Below are positions 37,158-50,940 of a DNA stretch of 64,000 nucleotides, piece after piece. The stretch spans positions 14,942,001 to 15,006,000 of the forward strand of contig CM106585.1 of NCBI GenBank assembly GCA_048013815.1. Reading direction: 5' to 3'. This stretch comes from Setoptus koraiensis. Its lineage: Eukaryota > Arthropoda. Each line of letters opens with the position of its first letter. The stretch's first letter is position 1. The translations under genes and the position numbers were made by a program. The notes beneath the pieces are model-generated. The model saw only the letters and a program-made list of their open reading frames with translations, was not told where the DNA came from and searched no databases.

Positions 37158-37228
37158 TCGCTGTTGCCGCTGTTGTTGTTGCTGTTGTTGTTGCTGTTGT
37201 TGTTGCTGTTGTTGTTGCTGTTGTTGTC
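37158..37228. repeat. GTTGTTGTTGCT array (12-bp higher-order unit)
   Basis: Regular GTT-GTT-GTT-GCT blocks, five or more copies. The Gln tracts of the Toll exon show the same kind of CAA/CAG mixture when read on their strand. Confidence 0.95.
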
Positions 37229-38137
37229 GCGTATTTGAGCAGAGCGGCCCAACACAAGCCAACAATTTGCTGCCAGCTAAATGGGCGAACGGGCCCCGAC
37301 CGGCCGACGCGAACAGCCCGAACAGCAGCGTCTCGACGAGTGCAAAAAATACACGCTGCCACAATGGCGAGATATTTATCTTGTGCTGTCTGCCGTTACT
37401 GTTCGTGCCCGCTGCTTCGACCAGCATAATGTCTGTCTATCGATCAATGGTGGTGTTAGTGCAAACACAAATTAATAGCGTCTTTACACTGATATTGTTG
37501 GTCGCGAATCGCGATCGATCGGCGATACTGTGGCTGAGTGCGCTGCAAGCGCAACTATTTTCATTCCGCCATTCCGAGACTCTGGGACTCCGATACTGCG
37601 AAACTCTGAGACTGCGAAACTCTGAGACTCCGATACTGCGAAATCCTGAGACTCCGCCACTCTGAGACCCTGAGATTCTGAGATGCAAACAGCTCGCGCC
37701 GTCTCAAGAGCCCGAGCGTTCGAAGCGTTCTCAGGGTTCGCAGCGTTCGCGGCGTTTGAAGCGTTGGCACAGCTCGCAGGGTCGCAGCGCTCGCCCGAGC
37801 AACGTGCTGTCAGAGAAAAGTCATAGCAGATTGCGAACAAGACGAACAGATGTAATAATAAACAACGACAATTAGCGCCCAATAGAGCATGCGCACTGGC
37901 TGACAAATTAGCACCCAATGAGAGATACACACATCGACAGTTGCCACTCCAACTGTCGAATTGCACATTATGTAATATATATTATATAATCGCATGTTAT
38001 AAAATGTTGCATAATATACATCCGTGTATGATATTCGGCCTACTTGCGACGCACATTGGGCGTCTGCAGCCACCAGCGAGCGACGAATCGTTGCGACGAG
38101 AACTGCGACTTGCAGCGCACGCAACGCATCGAGCGCT

Positions 38138-38205
38138 CCGAACGCTTCGAAGGCAACGCACCGAACGCTTCGAAAGCACCGAACGCTTCGAAAGCACCGA
38201 ACGCG
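38138..38205. repeat. 18-bp tandem repeat (CCGAACGCTTCGAAAGCA), about 3.5 copies
   Basis: One longer divergent copy, two identical copies (38161-38178 and 38179-38196), then a truncated one. Confidence 0.93.
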
Positions 38206-38605
38206 ATGCCAAGATGAGACGACAAAGATAAATCGATCAGTGTGCGAATTATCCGTTTGTTTGTATTCTATGTGCGCTGTCGCTTGTCACACTGGCAGCC
38301 AGCTTATTACAATCAAATGGCTTTCAATCAACGGCTGCAGCATCTTTTGATGCGACCATTAAATACATTAGCGCTCACATAATTATAATGGGCTTGTCCC
38401 CTCGAAAGTCGCCCCTCTCTCGCTCCAATAGAGAGTCTAAATAGAGTCTCCATGTCCCTAAATTGATTATTCGCGACACTATCGTCGCTCACTGCTAATC
38501 ACTCCGGGCGCTAGTTAGCGAGCTAGAGCCAAATTAGCGACTCTCGGCCGATCTCTCGGCTGCTCGGACAAGATTAGATGGCGGAGATAAGATTTTCGCA
38601 CTTAC

Positions 38606-38660
38606 GCAACAGCAGCAACAACAGCAGCAACAACAACAACGGCAACAACAACGGCAACCA
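38606..38660. repeat. CAG/CAA array
   Basis: About 55 bases of AGCAGCAACAAC text ending in GGCAACAACAACGGCAACC. Confidence 0.93.
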
Positions 38661-41600
38661 GATGCCAGATAGCAGTCGGTTATTCAGATTGAATCTGTCG
38701 ATATGCGCGCTAATGTGAGCAACACGCCGAGAGGCCGCAAGAGATATTTCGCATCCGGCGTGTACGCGGCCCGAGAAACTCAAATAAACTGAGGCCAACA
38801 GTGCGCCCGAGAACCGGGCCGGGCCCAACAGCAACAAACGGCGCGCCCGATCGAAAGCCGCCGCCGAGGTACCGCCGCTAATGATCTTTTGAAAAGCTCA
38901 TCTAACCGTCGGGCGCCCCCATGCCGGCAATGAGGTCATGAGACGGAGAGTGTGAGAGTGTGTGTTTAATCTCCATTTAATGAACACGTACCGCATTATA
39001 AACATGAGCGTGCATATATTCATGGCAGCCAGTACGCCAGTATTCATATGTTGGCTTGTTTGCGTTGCCGGTTGCGACTGTAGACGGCGCTAATGAGAGC
39101 TCTGTCTGGTCGGTGGCGCTTTAATGGGGCCACTCTGGCTGGAAATCAGCCGTGCAAGCGCACGGGATAATTCTGAACAACTCATTGATTCTCTAACTGT
39201 GGTCCCTTTTTGTCATTGTCAGCTCAATGGGACGCCATTCCGTTGGCCATTCCGTTGGCCATTCAGTCACAGTCGCGGCGGCCACACTGGTCAGCGGCGG
39301 TGGCGACATGCCGATGATTGCGACACTCACCTGCGGGCCCCCGATTAAAATCTGTCGAGCTTGGCTCGGTTCTCGGTTGCTCGGGTGTGCCGATTGAAAA
39401 CGAAATACTGTCGCAAGACAACAATTGCGATAAGACGCCAGCAACTGGCCCTTATAAGCGGGCCCCGATTGCGCCAGATAGTCGACTGGCGAGGGGATTG
39501 AAAAGACAAAGTTAATCCCCTGTTGTTGTTTCTTTCCAGATCAAAAGAAGCGCCCTCATCTAATGAAAGGGGCCCCCGTTTCGCCATCGGGCACAGCGAG
39601 CGTCGCAGCCGGCCGCGCATTGGGCCCCCGTTGGCGGCTAATGTTGGCCGCCAGCAAGTCAGTTTTGAGGCCCGTGTTTTTAGCAGTTCCTATAAGCTGT
39701 ATTACAGCTGCTGTAAGCTACGAGCGCGCGTAGACTTTTATTTTTATTGAATTAAATAATAAAATTGCGCGCCACACTCGCTCAAACTTTTGGGGCCAGC
39801 GCAAACATTGTGCGCGTCGCCCCAAAAGCCAACAGCAGACGAGATAATATTTTGATCGCTTGCCGGCGAACGATCAGCCAGGCCGTTAACTGGATTTTGA
39901 GCTCAATGGCGCCCAGGCGGCGGATATCTTCGGGCCTGCAGGCCTCTCAAATTATCTCTCGGCGGCCACATCAGCCACGAGATCAGGGGCGCACACACAC
40001 ACAAATGATGTTAACGCACCACTGACCACCAAACAAGCTGGCTACACAGGCGGCCAGGGTGTTACATCCCGTGGCTGGCTCCCCCGCGGTGGCCCGGCCA
40101 ATTGCGTAGGTGCTCGCACACTAATCCCGAGGCCTCAAATATAAAATTTCAACTTGGCCAGGTTTACGCGCCACTTGCAGTGCGACGCGTCGGTTTGTGC
40201 GACTTGCGGTGCCTTTGGCGCACTTGCAACTTGCAAGTTCCAACTCCGCGGCCGCTTCGAGCCGCTCGCGGCGTCCGAGCCGCTTGAGCCGTTCGAAGCT
40301 GTCGCGCAAAGTGACAACAAACCAAAACGACACACAGCCTCTCGGCCCCCATCGGGCCCCGTCACAACTCAGACGGCCGCTGGCTGGCGAGCGCCCGATA
40401 GCCTGCGAGCGGCGGGATTCGACCGTCGGGTCAAATCCCTCGGGGACCCGCAGCGAATCAATGGAAGTCGAGCCAGAGAGCGCACACATCGATGATTTTG
40501 TCACTTAAGTCGCCTACAACTCGCGCTCGACTCGTGCACGTTCTTCACCTGGTCGAGGCGACGACTGGGGCACACATTGGGGCCGGTTATAGGTCGCTTG
40601 CTTGGGCTTAGCCGGCTGGCTGGCTGGCAAACTTTGTTCGCCTGTCTGGGGCCATTTCGGCCCGGCGGGCCAGCTTCTTTTTGGGCCCCACTGGGCTCTG
40701 GGCAGGGGTCACGTTTATCCGGCCCACACAGCCTGAAGTGCGAGCTCATTCAACGGGACCGGATAAACGACAACTCGACAAAGTCGCCGCCATGTCAGAA
40801 CGTCTCAACGATGGCACTGGGCGATGCTGATACTGGGGGCCCCATAAAACAAATCGATAGTGACCGTCTTTAGGAATTCTTATCATGCTGGCCTGCTCGA
40901 GGCGTCTTGCACTGAATAGACGCATAGCATAGTGGGCATAGTATTTGGGGCCCGCTGACAGCTCAGTGGCACTGAGCTCACAACAGGTAACGGGTCTTGT
41001 TGGCCCCAAAGAAGCCGGGCGTCATGTCGGCCAGCACAGTGTGGCAGCACAAGAGCAGTTGGCAGCACGAGGGCGGTAATGGGCGCGACAGGCCAGGCAA
41101 ATGATGATCTACGGTATGCAAATGAGCGCTCGCTGAGCCAAAGTTTTATCATCGTAATGTTGCGTCTGGCTTGTCATTGCGTCGATCACTGGCGACCGCT
41201 TGCTCACCCAAGTGAGAATGTTACATTGGCCGGCATGTTACATGGGCCCGCTTACCTGGGGCTGTTTTCATTTGGCCTCATGAGCTCTCACTGGGCCTCA
41301 TGAGCTCTCACTGGGCTCGCTCATTGGCGAGGCGCCGCGGCTGAGCTCGCCAGGCCAGGGTCACACAAATGACAGGCGTTCAATGGGATCGCGCGTATTT
41401 ACTGTTTACCTAAGCTGGCAACGCTCGGTCGCGTTGTTTATTGGGGCCCCCCCGGCCCGAAGTGACGCCTGAGCGGCCTGTAATGACCACCGACGGCCAG
41501 TAACGGGCACCGGGACGAATTAAAATAGCACACAAAAGTAGGTATTTAGGGCTTTGTTTGCGCGTCGCGCTATCATATCTGACAGTGTGATGGCGAGACG

Positions 41601-44600
41601 ACAGTCAGCGCGCTGTTGTATCGAGCGGTTTTCCGCCAGCCAGCGGGCCGGTATAGGACGGCCCATGGATCAATGGTTGGCGGATCGCATTTATTGTTGT
41701 TGCCGATAAAAGCCAGCGATTGCACACACACACACACACACACGCGGTTGTGTGAGGCCCTAAAAGAAGCTTCGACGCGCGAGCGAGCATAAAAGGCCAA
41801 AATAGCGAACGTCGAACGCACGCCGACGGAAACGCCGATGAATGGCGCCATTTTAATGGGGCCCCCACAACGAAAGCGGGGCCCCTGCCCGCCAGCGACG
41901 ACGCCAGCAACAACAACAACAGCGTCAACAGCGTCAACTGCGGCGGCGGCGGCAACAACGACAGCAACAACCGACTAGGTGCAAAGAACACGCTTGTTCG
42001 CCGAGAGGAACCAGCCAGCGACGGGCCCCAGAAACGGAGCACGCACACGGGAGAGCGGGGCGGCGGAAAGGCGGCGGGATAATGCAATTTCGCGTTCGCT
42101 GGCCAAGAATCGAGCCAAGAATCGATTGTTGTTGTTATCGGGCGTCAGTGGCGAGACTGTGTCCGCCCGACAGTCTCGAGGCGCGCACAGTGGCTCGCCA
42201 TTTTCAAGTTGTTCTTTGGTGTTCACCTGGCGGAATGAAGTGGCTCGAGCTGGGTGCACGAGCGGTGCACGAGCGGGGGAGGCGAGCACAGAAACCAGGA
42301 ATTGGCCACAAGCAAATTCGCGTTGGCCCTCCGCGAACAAAACACGCCAAACAAAAGATTGTGTGTGTGTAGAGAGATAATAATATCTGCTCGTTGTGCC
42401 TCTGGCCGCCAGAGACACAACGGTCTGGCGCGCCGGCACATAATGGCCAGATACAATCGACTGCAGCGACCGTTAAACTGGCTCTGGCAACTTGTGACTC
42501 ACACTGCCACTGCCGAGAGTTATGCAACCGACACGGGATTGGCGCCAACTGGGGCCCTGTGCAAATGAGTTGTGTCAGTGGCTCGATTTTGACAAGCTGC
42601 CTCGCGAAGGGGCCGCGAAAGGGCCGCGAAAGGGCCGCTAAAGGGCGAGCGACTCTCGGAGAGGGAGGTAAAAAATAACTGGCAGACAGAGGCAAATAAC
42701 TGCCGGCTCACTCCAGTTGCAGACTGCAAGTTGCAGTTTGCGAGCTGCAGGGGCGCCAATCACAATTTAAAATCTCCCGCTGTTAGAAGCAATGAGCGCC
42801 GGCGGTGGGGCCCACTTCGGGGCCCCTTTTCCACTTGCTTTTTTCGCTTGCTCGGTGGCGGCTCTGCGGCGCCAACGAGCTATTACTGCTGCCATCATTG
42901 CTGCTGCTGCTATCACTGCTACTGTTGCCAGCACGGCCGGCCGGCGCACCGGCTAGGTAAACAAACAGCGCCAAAGCGAGAGAAAGAGGCAAATGAGCCT
43001 CATTAAATTATTTGGCAGCATGATCCGGGCCCCCGAAGTTGCGCACAGCAAACACGCCATTGCCCGGAGTATCATCATTACGCGCGCGCTGGCTTCCGTC
43101 TAACCGTTTCTGGCGGGCCCCCGTTTTTGCTGGTCGTCTGGGCGCGCTTGCACTGTGTGTTGCTGGCTCTAATTTGGGGCCCCACGCTATCTTGAAAACT
43201 GTTTACAACGCAGCGAGAAGGCAGAAAAAACAACACGAGCCCAACACAAGCGGGCCAGCCAGCGAAATACGAGATACGAGGCTATAAATAAAAATTTGAT
43301 GTCTAGATGGTAGATAGATATTATAGCCGTATATACTTTATTTACCGTACAAAATTAATGCCCATACTGGGGCCCCAGACACATCGGCGAGCTGGATATC
43401 TCGTGCCATCACACTGTGATCATGCTGCAACAACAACCATGATCATAGTGTGTGTATGGCAATAAGCAATAAGTGGCCGGCAATTTGAGAGTTAACTCAC
43501 TAACTCCCGGCTCTCGTGCTGGCACTAACCGGGGGCCGCCAGTTAGTAGTATAAAGTGCCTATTCATTCCAGATTATACGTATCGAGCCGAGTGCGTCGG
43601 GCCCGCCGGCCCGGCTCGAAAATAAATAAAATAATAATAAGCCAGCCGGCCCAAGACGCAACCGGCGAGCTTTGGGCGGGCACCCAACTATACCAACGCC
43701 GTATACCAACTATGTACCGCCGCGTATAACTACGCGTACCCTACGTAACTGTATATAGAGCGGCCGGCGCGGCATCGGATCAGATTTATATCCCGCCCGC
43801 TCGCTTATCTATTATCCATTACCCGTGGCTGTAACATCATTGCGTTACATCGCACGAGATGGCTGATAAATATAAAATTATTATTGTCCGTCAGGCATCA
43901 CATGAACGGCGCGGTCCGTGGACATTATTAGCGACGAGAGACAAACAATGGGCCCCTTTTATCGCCCTGTCGTCCGATGGCGGAATCACTCGCCTATCAG
44001 CGTATTTCAGTGTATTTTCAGCGTATTCTCAGCGCATTCTCAGCGTAGTCTCAGTGTAGTCTCAGTGTAGTCTCAGTGTAGTCTTAGTGTAGTGGGCCCA
44101 CGGATAAACTGACTGAAACGGCGCCCATGCCAAGTCTGGCGAGATTCTGCTGAATGGCATTGAGTGAATGAGGCGCCAGCGCAGCAGCAACAACAATTGA
44201 TAATAATAATTGCTCACAAGTACACACACACGCACACTAGAGATAAAATAGCCGAGCGGGCCCATTTCATGGCTCTTAATGGCTCCGCTGGTGCTGATGC
44301 ACGCGCTCGCGAGCCGGGCCCCATTACAAGCCGCTCGCCGGGGCCCATTCCGAGCGCTCGCCGGCGCCCCATTTGAAGTTGCGCGATCGGATCGATTGTG
44401 CTGGCCAGTTGAGCCAGTGGAGCCAGTGGAGCCAGTCGTGTTAGTGGGGCCACTGGAGCGGCAGATATCCGCTAGTCGATTGGCGCCCGCCGCGAGACAA
44501 CGCGGCCGCCGGCGAAACGGCAAATATTATGGTTTGTTGGGCCCAATTGGTTGCAAATTCGTTGACTTTTATCGTTCGCCTGGCCCCATTCGGCTCGCCG

Positions 44601-47358
44601 TCTCGTCCCGCGCCATCCCGTCCCGTCTGGCGCGGTCCGGTCCGGTCCTCGTAAACATGCACCCGACATATAGAGCTTCAATAGAGCGCGCCAGCATCTA
44701 TTAATAAAGCGCGGCACGCCAGCAGCATGCTGCCACCAGCATTAAAAAGGTACTGACTGCGCGATGACGCAATAATGTAATCTAGCCCATCGTTCGGACA
44801 AGGGGCCAGCCTATAAATAGTTAGCTATAAATGTGGGCAGTATATCCAGTGTGACAGATAACCGATAGCCGATATGCCGGCCCGTGGGCCCGAGCCAGAC
44901 GGCCGCCAGAGGTACCGAGGTGCACGGGAGTGCAAGACGTTCGCTCACGGCGGCCAGTGTATATTTATCTGGCAGCTCCTGGCGGTCGTTTCGCGTCGCA
45001 TTGCAACTACTTAGAGCTCCAAGTTGGAGCGCAAAGTGTTCGAATTGATCACTCTCTTGACGCTCGCAACGGGCGCTAGGTGGTGCACGCGCGAACACGT
45101 GCTGTGCACATTTCGTGGGCCCGACTCGCCGGGCCCGAAGTGTCGGAACTGCCGACAGCGGCGAGACAGCGCCAGCTGCACCAGTCCGCGAGGCGACAGG
45201 CTCCCCTCGTATCCTTTTCGTAGCCGTCCGATCGCTTTTGGCCGATCGCCGTTGCGCGTCCGCCGATCGCCGTTCGCCGATGGCTGCCCGAGGATCGCGG
45301 GTCGCGGACCGCGGTTCGCACAGTTTCGAAGCACTCCAATTGGGGGGGGGGTCGGCTCGCGCTGGCCCGTCACTGGGAGACGCGCCGATCGATTCGAATC
45401 GCAGCCGAACGTTGTGATTCGAGCCAGCGATTTAAGTTTGAAAACGACCAAAGAAATGAATTGACGCCTCGCACGTACTTGCCATTAACATGAGCGCACC
45501 AGCACATTGCATCACTTCCTGTGCATATGTGCTGGCGCGAGCTGGCACAACATGCAGCCACTAACGGCCACTCAGAGGCTATCCGCCCGAACGAAGCCCC
45601 CGAACGAAGCCCCTTCGAACGAACCCTTCGAAGTTCGAACCACAGAACGAATCGGCCAGCGTCTTGTTGCCAGCGCGTTCTCAGAGGCAATCTGGTCGAC
45701 TGACTGTGCACTTAAATGAGCCTGGCTACCGCGTGCACCGACAGGGGATAAAACAGGGACTCTTTAATTCCGCGATTCTTCGCTAGGCGCTATGTGTCGC
45801 TCAGCGTGTGCGTGTATGAACAATTTCAAATTGAATTGGGCCGCAAGAGCGACGCACACCCAGCAGGGGGCGTTCTTTTCATTATGACGTAACATGATGG
45901 CTCTTAATGTTTTTCATGTTTTCATGTGCCTCTACCCGTTCGATCGCTGCTGCGGCCAAGTTGCAACACACTTTGCCACTATCGAGCCGTCGCAACAAGC
46001 CATCGATGTGCCCCGCTCATCGTGGCACATCCATTATAATCCGTGGTTGTGGTTTCTAGCCGCTAGACGGTGCATGGTTGCGATTGAAAACTGGCAAGTG
46101 TGCCAGTTTTGAGTTTTCGGGCCCGGCCCAATGAGAGCGTAAGAGGCAAAGATTAAAATTTAACTCGTCCCACGGTTTGCATATCGAGCCGCTTTGTTTC
46201 AGGCGTCGGTCGAGTGGCGGCGCTCAGGCATAATTCAAAAAGCTCGACGAACTCGAAAAACTGGCCCGAAAAACAAAACGCGAACCCTGGGCACCATTGG
46301 GGCCCGTCTATTTGGTTGGCGCCACATTGGTGTCTATGTAACCCAATGTGGCCAAACGCAACTGGCGCCCAAAGTGATCAGTGGCCAAATTGGACAAGAA
46401 ATCGGCCCCACGAACCAGCGCAATGTCCGGTCGTCGGTCGCTTACGCGGCGCTTGCGTGCCGCAATATCGCCAAAATTCAGTGATTGCGGCTCAGTGGCA
46501 GCGCCAGTTGATTGCGATATTGCAAAATATTGCATTGGCCAGCGATGCGATGGGGGCCAATTTGCATATTCAGACTGGGGTGTGCAGCGCGTGCGACTCG
46601 TGCGATTCGCGTGCAGCTCGATTAAGCGCGCGCAGCACAACGCACGACGCCAAATAGCGGCCCCAAATAACGGCGCAATATAAAAACGCCGACAAAAAGC
46701 GCCCCGATTGCGCCGCACAGTGCACAGTGCTGGCCTCGCGTTGGGCTGCTCACGAGCAGATTGCATAATAATATTTGTCGGTCTCACGTGCAACGTTTGT
46801 TAAACGTCGTTCGAGATTTGAGTTGCTGGCACGAGACTCGTGCCACGAGCTTACACTGATGCCGCCTCGCTGCTACACTGACAAAATCACTAGATAGCTG
46901 CGCCTAGATAGCGATTGGCGCGACAAATAACTGCTGTTGGACAGCCAACGAACCACTGTCACAAGCGGGACAAGCCGGACGAGCGCACCGGAAGGGGGAG
47001 GTTGCGTCGCGGGCCGAGGCAAGCAGACGACACCTAAGAAGGTTGCCGAAGAGAGTGCGTGAAACGAATTGCGTCGCACCACGAATTGCCTGGCACGGGC
47101 ACGAAATTTATCATGGGCACCCAGTGAGCGGGCTCGCCACCTAGTGGCCGGCCTAATCTAGTTACTGGCGAGTTACTTGCTGTCGCTGGCTGGCAACTAC
47201 TATTTTTATCCACCGACCAGCCGTGTGCGCGGGGCCCGAATTTGGATTGCGGAAAATTGGCGCTGCCGGGCCCACCGGATCGGCCTAGACGAGGGCGCCG
47301 ACGGCACGATGCAAACTGCTGTTCCGCTCAAGTTTCTCCATTTATTCTCCCGGAGACA

Positions 47359-47440
47359 GCGGCCCAAACGCGGCCCAAAAGCGGCCCAAACGCGGCCCAA
47401 AAGCGGCCTAAACGCGCCCCAAACGCGGCCCAAACGCGGC
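47359..47440. repeat. 11-bp tandem repeat (GCGGCCCAAAC), 7 copies plus a partial
   Basis: Seven contiguous 11-base units alternating AAAC and AAAA endings on the left half. Confidence 0.95.
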
Positions 47441-47679
47441 CTGACAATCGTGAGCACATTGTGCCCCGCTCGGGCCGTATTTAGGCCGCCTCCGAGCCGG
47501 CTCGACTACTCAAACAAACACTGACTGCACACAAGCCGACTTGGCGCGCCAGACAGACACACATTGTCATGTAAAGAATTACATAACAATTTGCAGCTTC
47601 GCAACTGGCTTGTTGTGACCGAGCAAACACACTCACACATGGCTTGACAATGGCTCGACAATGGCGACAGTAACAACAG

Positions 47680-47715
47680 CGGCAACAGCGGCAACAGCGG
47701 CAACAGCGGCAACAG
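47680..47715. repeat. 9-bp tandem repeat (CGGCAACAG), 4 copies
   Basis: Four near-identical adjacent units. Confidence 0.93.
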
Positions 47716-50344
47716 GATTACGCAAGAGACAGGCGAGATAAGTAGTATGCATGTATTTATCTTTGCGTCTGTGAGTCGCGTTCTTTGTTTAGACCAAATA
47801 TAGCCAGCAGTCAACCTTTGCTCGTCGTGCCAGCAACTGGCAAAACAAGCGCACAAACACCGACTCTGTCAGAGCCTCTCTGGCGGGCTGCCGGGCCGGC
47901 CCGCTCTCCGGCGAGCCCGACAATCCCTAGGCACGAACGTGCCATGTACACATGACGTTTATCCGGCGAGCGCACATGAGATACAATCAGCGCGCGATAA
48001 CAGCGCCACATCAAAACAATTTACTCTGCCGCACCGCTGCGGCTATCAGCGTGCGGCCCGACCCGATCCGCGGACAGCGCACCGTCGGAGCGCAGTCTGT
48101 AAACGTACGTGGGGCGCCACCATCGACTGGTTGCCAATTGAAGATTGATTGCTGCACGGCAGCACGGCGGTCAGCGGCGGCCAACGGCGGCCCGACCAGA
48201 TGCCAGCAGCAACACCCCGCCAACTTGACAGCACAACAAATAATCGCTCCCCGTCCAGCTCACATATCTGGGTCAAACTGGCGCACTTCCGGTCATCCTT
48301 GAAATTGCCTTTTTGCGCCCTTGCGCCCGGTCAATAATTTGAGCTCGTTGAGCCCGTGACGCACATTTCGGCCACGACATTTCGACGAGCCACGAATATT
48401 GGAATCGGAATATGGGAACGCAGTGTCACTGAGCCCATGATGACCATTAGCCAAGCCGGCCGTGATATATGTGATATGGCTCGATGGCGATGATAGGCGT
48501 TATTGATTGTGCGTGATTGCTGGCGAAAGTCCTGGCGGCAAGGGCCGCTCGCCGGGCCAGAGACTAGTGGCCGCACGCTGGCGGCCACTCGTCGGGCGCC
48601 GGCCACAGCGAGCGCGAGATCGATTGCCGGGGCCGGCCAGCAATCGGCAAGTTGTTGCTTAACAACTCGAGTCGGGCCCACATTTTCGCATTCTCACTTG
48701 GCTGCTAGAGCCTCTACTCGGGCGCTGTGTTGTCCTGGTCATTATAGGAAGTCCATGGGGATACGCTCGCTCAGTGGCGCCCCCGCGCACACTCAAACAG
48801 AGAACAGCAAAAGCGCGACAAGAGGCATCACTGGCTGTTTATAATGAAGAAAGAACAGAGAGCCATTTTCGAATTGGGGCCCCTCAATCCCGTTGCAAGT
48901 CTCGGGCCGCTCGTAATGACTAGCACTCTCTGATTATAACTAGTGTCACTCTGGGGACGCCCGCACCATGCAACCAGCCGCCACTCGTCGGGCCCCCGTT
49001 GGCCCCCGCAATCCCGGTCTGTCTGTGCTCATCTAGTCGCACTGCTAACTAACATTGTCGTTGGCCTGTCGAGCTGCGTGCCAGTGCGTGTGCGTGTGTG
49101 TGTGATTTGTTAGAATACTAATAGATAGTGTATGCGCCAATTTATTGATTGATTAATGAACAAACTAATGGAAGACAATGGCACTGTGCGCCATTATTAT
49201 GTATCTAATCGATCCGGTCCAACTATCCGGCCTCTTAATGTCTCTGGCCGCTCTCAGAGAGCCCCTCTGTGGCCTTGCCGCTCGCCACCGGCCCACTACT
49301 GAATCCTTGCGGCATTCCGACCGGCCCGCCCGCTCACTGCTGATCCTTGCGGCATTCCGGCCCGTCCGCCGGCCGGCGCACCATCGAACCCCGCCCAACA
49401 TGATCGGGCCGCGGCGGCCGTATCGAAATGCGGGCAAACTGTCAACACTTACTGCGCACTGGACAGTATCCAGTGGACACAGCAGGTGACTGGTTGTATA
49501 GCTGCTCGCCTCTCCAGTCTCGCCCGTCTCGCCCGTCTCGCCCGCCTCGCTAGCCGCACCGAGTGATCGCTGGCCGGCCATTAGCGGCTCTATTGTGCCA
49601 CTAATGTCGCTCATGGCGCACCATTTACGGCCAGCTATTTGTTGTTGGCGCAATTTGTTGCCCACTTCCGGCCAGCGCCGGCTTTCGCTGGCACGGCCCA
49701 CACCTGCACGGCGCCCATACTGCCGGCCCGATGTGCGGCCCGGTGTTCGGCCCGATCACGGGTCGGCGCGATGTGCCGCCATGGCCGGTGATATATCCGC
49801 CGTCGTGATATATCCGCCGGCTGCACGCTGCCAGCTATGCCGACCGCTTGTATGTCGGACCATCGGCACTTGGTTCCAGCGGGACGCGCGGTCGGGATTT
49901 CACTGCCACACTCTGCAGCTACAGCCGCGTGGGCGTTCTCTAAAGGCGCGGGCGGCCGCCGACAGCGGGTAGCCGGTATTCATTGCTTGACTGGCCGTCA
50001 GGCATTCGTTGTCGTGGTTGCCGTCGCTGTTGTTGTTGCTGTCGTCGTCGTTGTTGTTGTCGTCGTTGCTGCTGCTGGTGCCGCTGATGAGCAACAATAA
50101 TAGCGGCGGCGGCGGTGGCAGTAATAACAACAACAACGACAACAACAATAGCCTCTGCTTGCTCAACTTAACTCGCAATAACGGCGCACAACAAATGATA
50201 TTAATAATGCCCGTGCCGTCGTGTCATCGAGTGGGAGTGTCTCGCGGAGATAGCGAGCGGCCAGAGAGGCCGCCAGAGAGTGAGCGATGAGCCGCACAGT
50301 TCGGGCACAGACGATTGGCGCTTCTGCTCAGTTTGGCCAGCGGT

Positions 50345-50420
50345 CAGCGTTGTTGCGCAACAACAACAGTCACTCGATAGTTGTTGTCGCCGGCGTTGTT
50401 GTTGTTGTTGTTGCGCAACA
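50345..50420. repeat. Two TTGCGCAA-centred GTT/AAC palindromes
   Basis: GTTGTTGCGCAACAAC around 50353-50360 and GTTGTTGCGCAACAA around 50411-50418, joined by GTTGTCGCC-type text. Both are perfect palindromes where a GTT array turns into an AAC array at TTGCGCAA. Confidence 0.9.
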
Positions 50421-50880
50421 ATGAATGTCGGGCACGAGCCCCGCAATCAATGGCAGCGACGGCCGCCAGGCTTCGGCCACAAACAAAATGCCTCATCGAC
50501 GACTGTTGTTATTGTTGCATTGACATCCCCTAACGATGGCGCGCTCTCAGATGATCGCCGCCATTGCAAATGGTCGTCGGATTGCGCCGGCCAAATCACA
50601 GCGACGGCCCGTCAAATAACTGGCGACAAGCGTTGCGTGTAGCCTGCACAAAACTGGCCGCCCAAAGGGCGCAACGGGCGCCCCAAAAAGCGCATTACAT
50701 AACATGTAGAGCCGCGGCGAGCCAATCGAATTAAATCAATTCACTTCGAGTGCCTCTCGCCCCCTCCCCCCGCTCGCTATCTATCCATTGTGATATGTGT
50801 TTTGATGCTTGGCGAGCGCATGGGCGCGCATTACGTAATGCGTCGCGCCCAGCCGAGATCGCTGCCCGATCGGCTCAATT

Positions 50881-50940
50881 CAGTGCCCGATTCAGTGCCC
50901 GATTCAGTGCCCGATTCAGTGCCCGATTCAGTGCCCAGTT
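50881..50940. repeat. 12-bp tandem repeat (CAGTGCCCGATT), 5 copies
   Basis: Five contiguous 12-base units; the last ends CAGTT. On the minus strand one frame reads (GTES)n, a repeat artefact. Confidence 0.95.

Larger units (their letters stand above)
36001..43300. other. Noncoding DNA rich in GGGCCC words and triplet arrays
   Basis: No convincing exon. It contains ATATCGTACATA-type repeats (36118-36195), a hairpin and a 20-bp array (listed), GAGACTCCGATACTGCGAAA-type repeats (37575-37685), a 20-bp direct duplication (41274-41313), (CA)n near 41728-41743 and CCGCGAAAGGG repeats (42608-42645). Confidence 0.55.
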
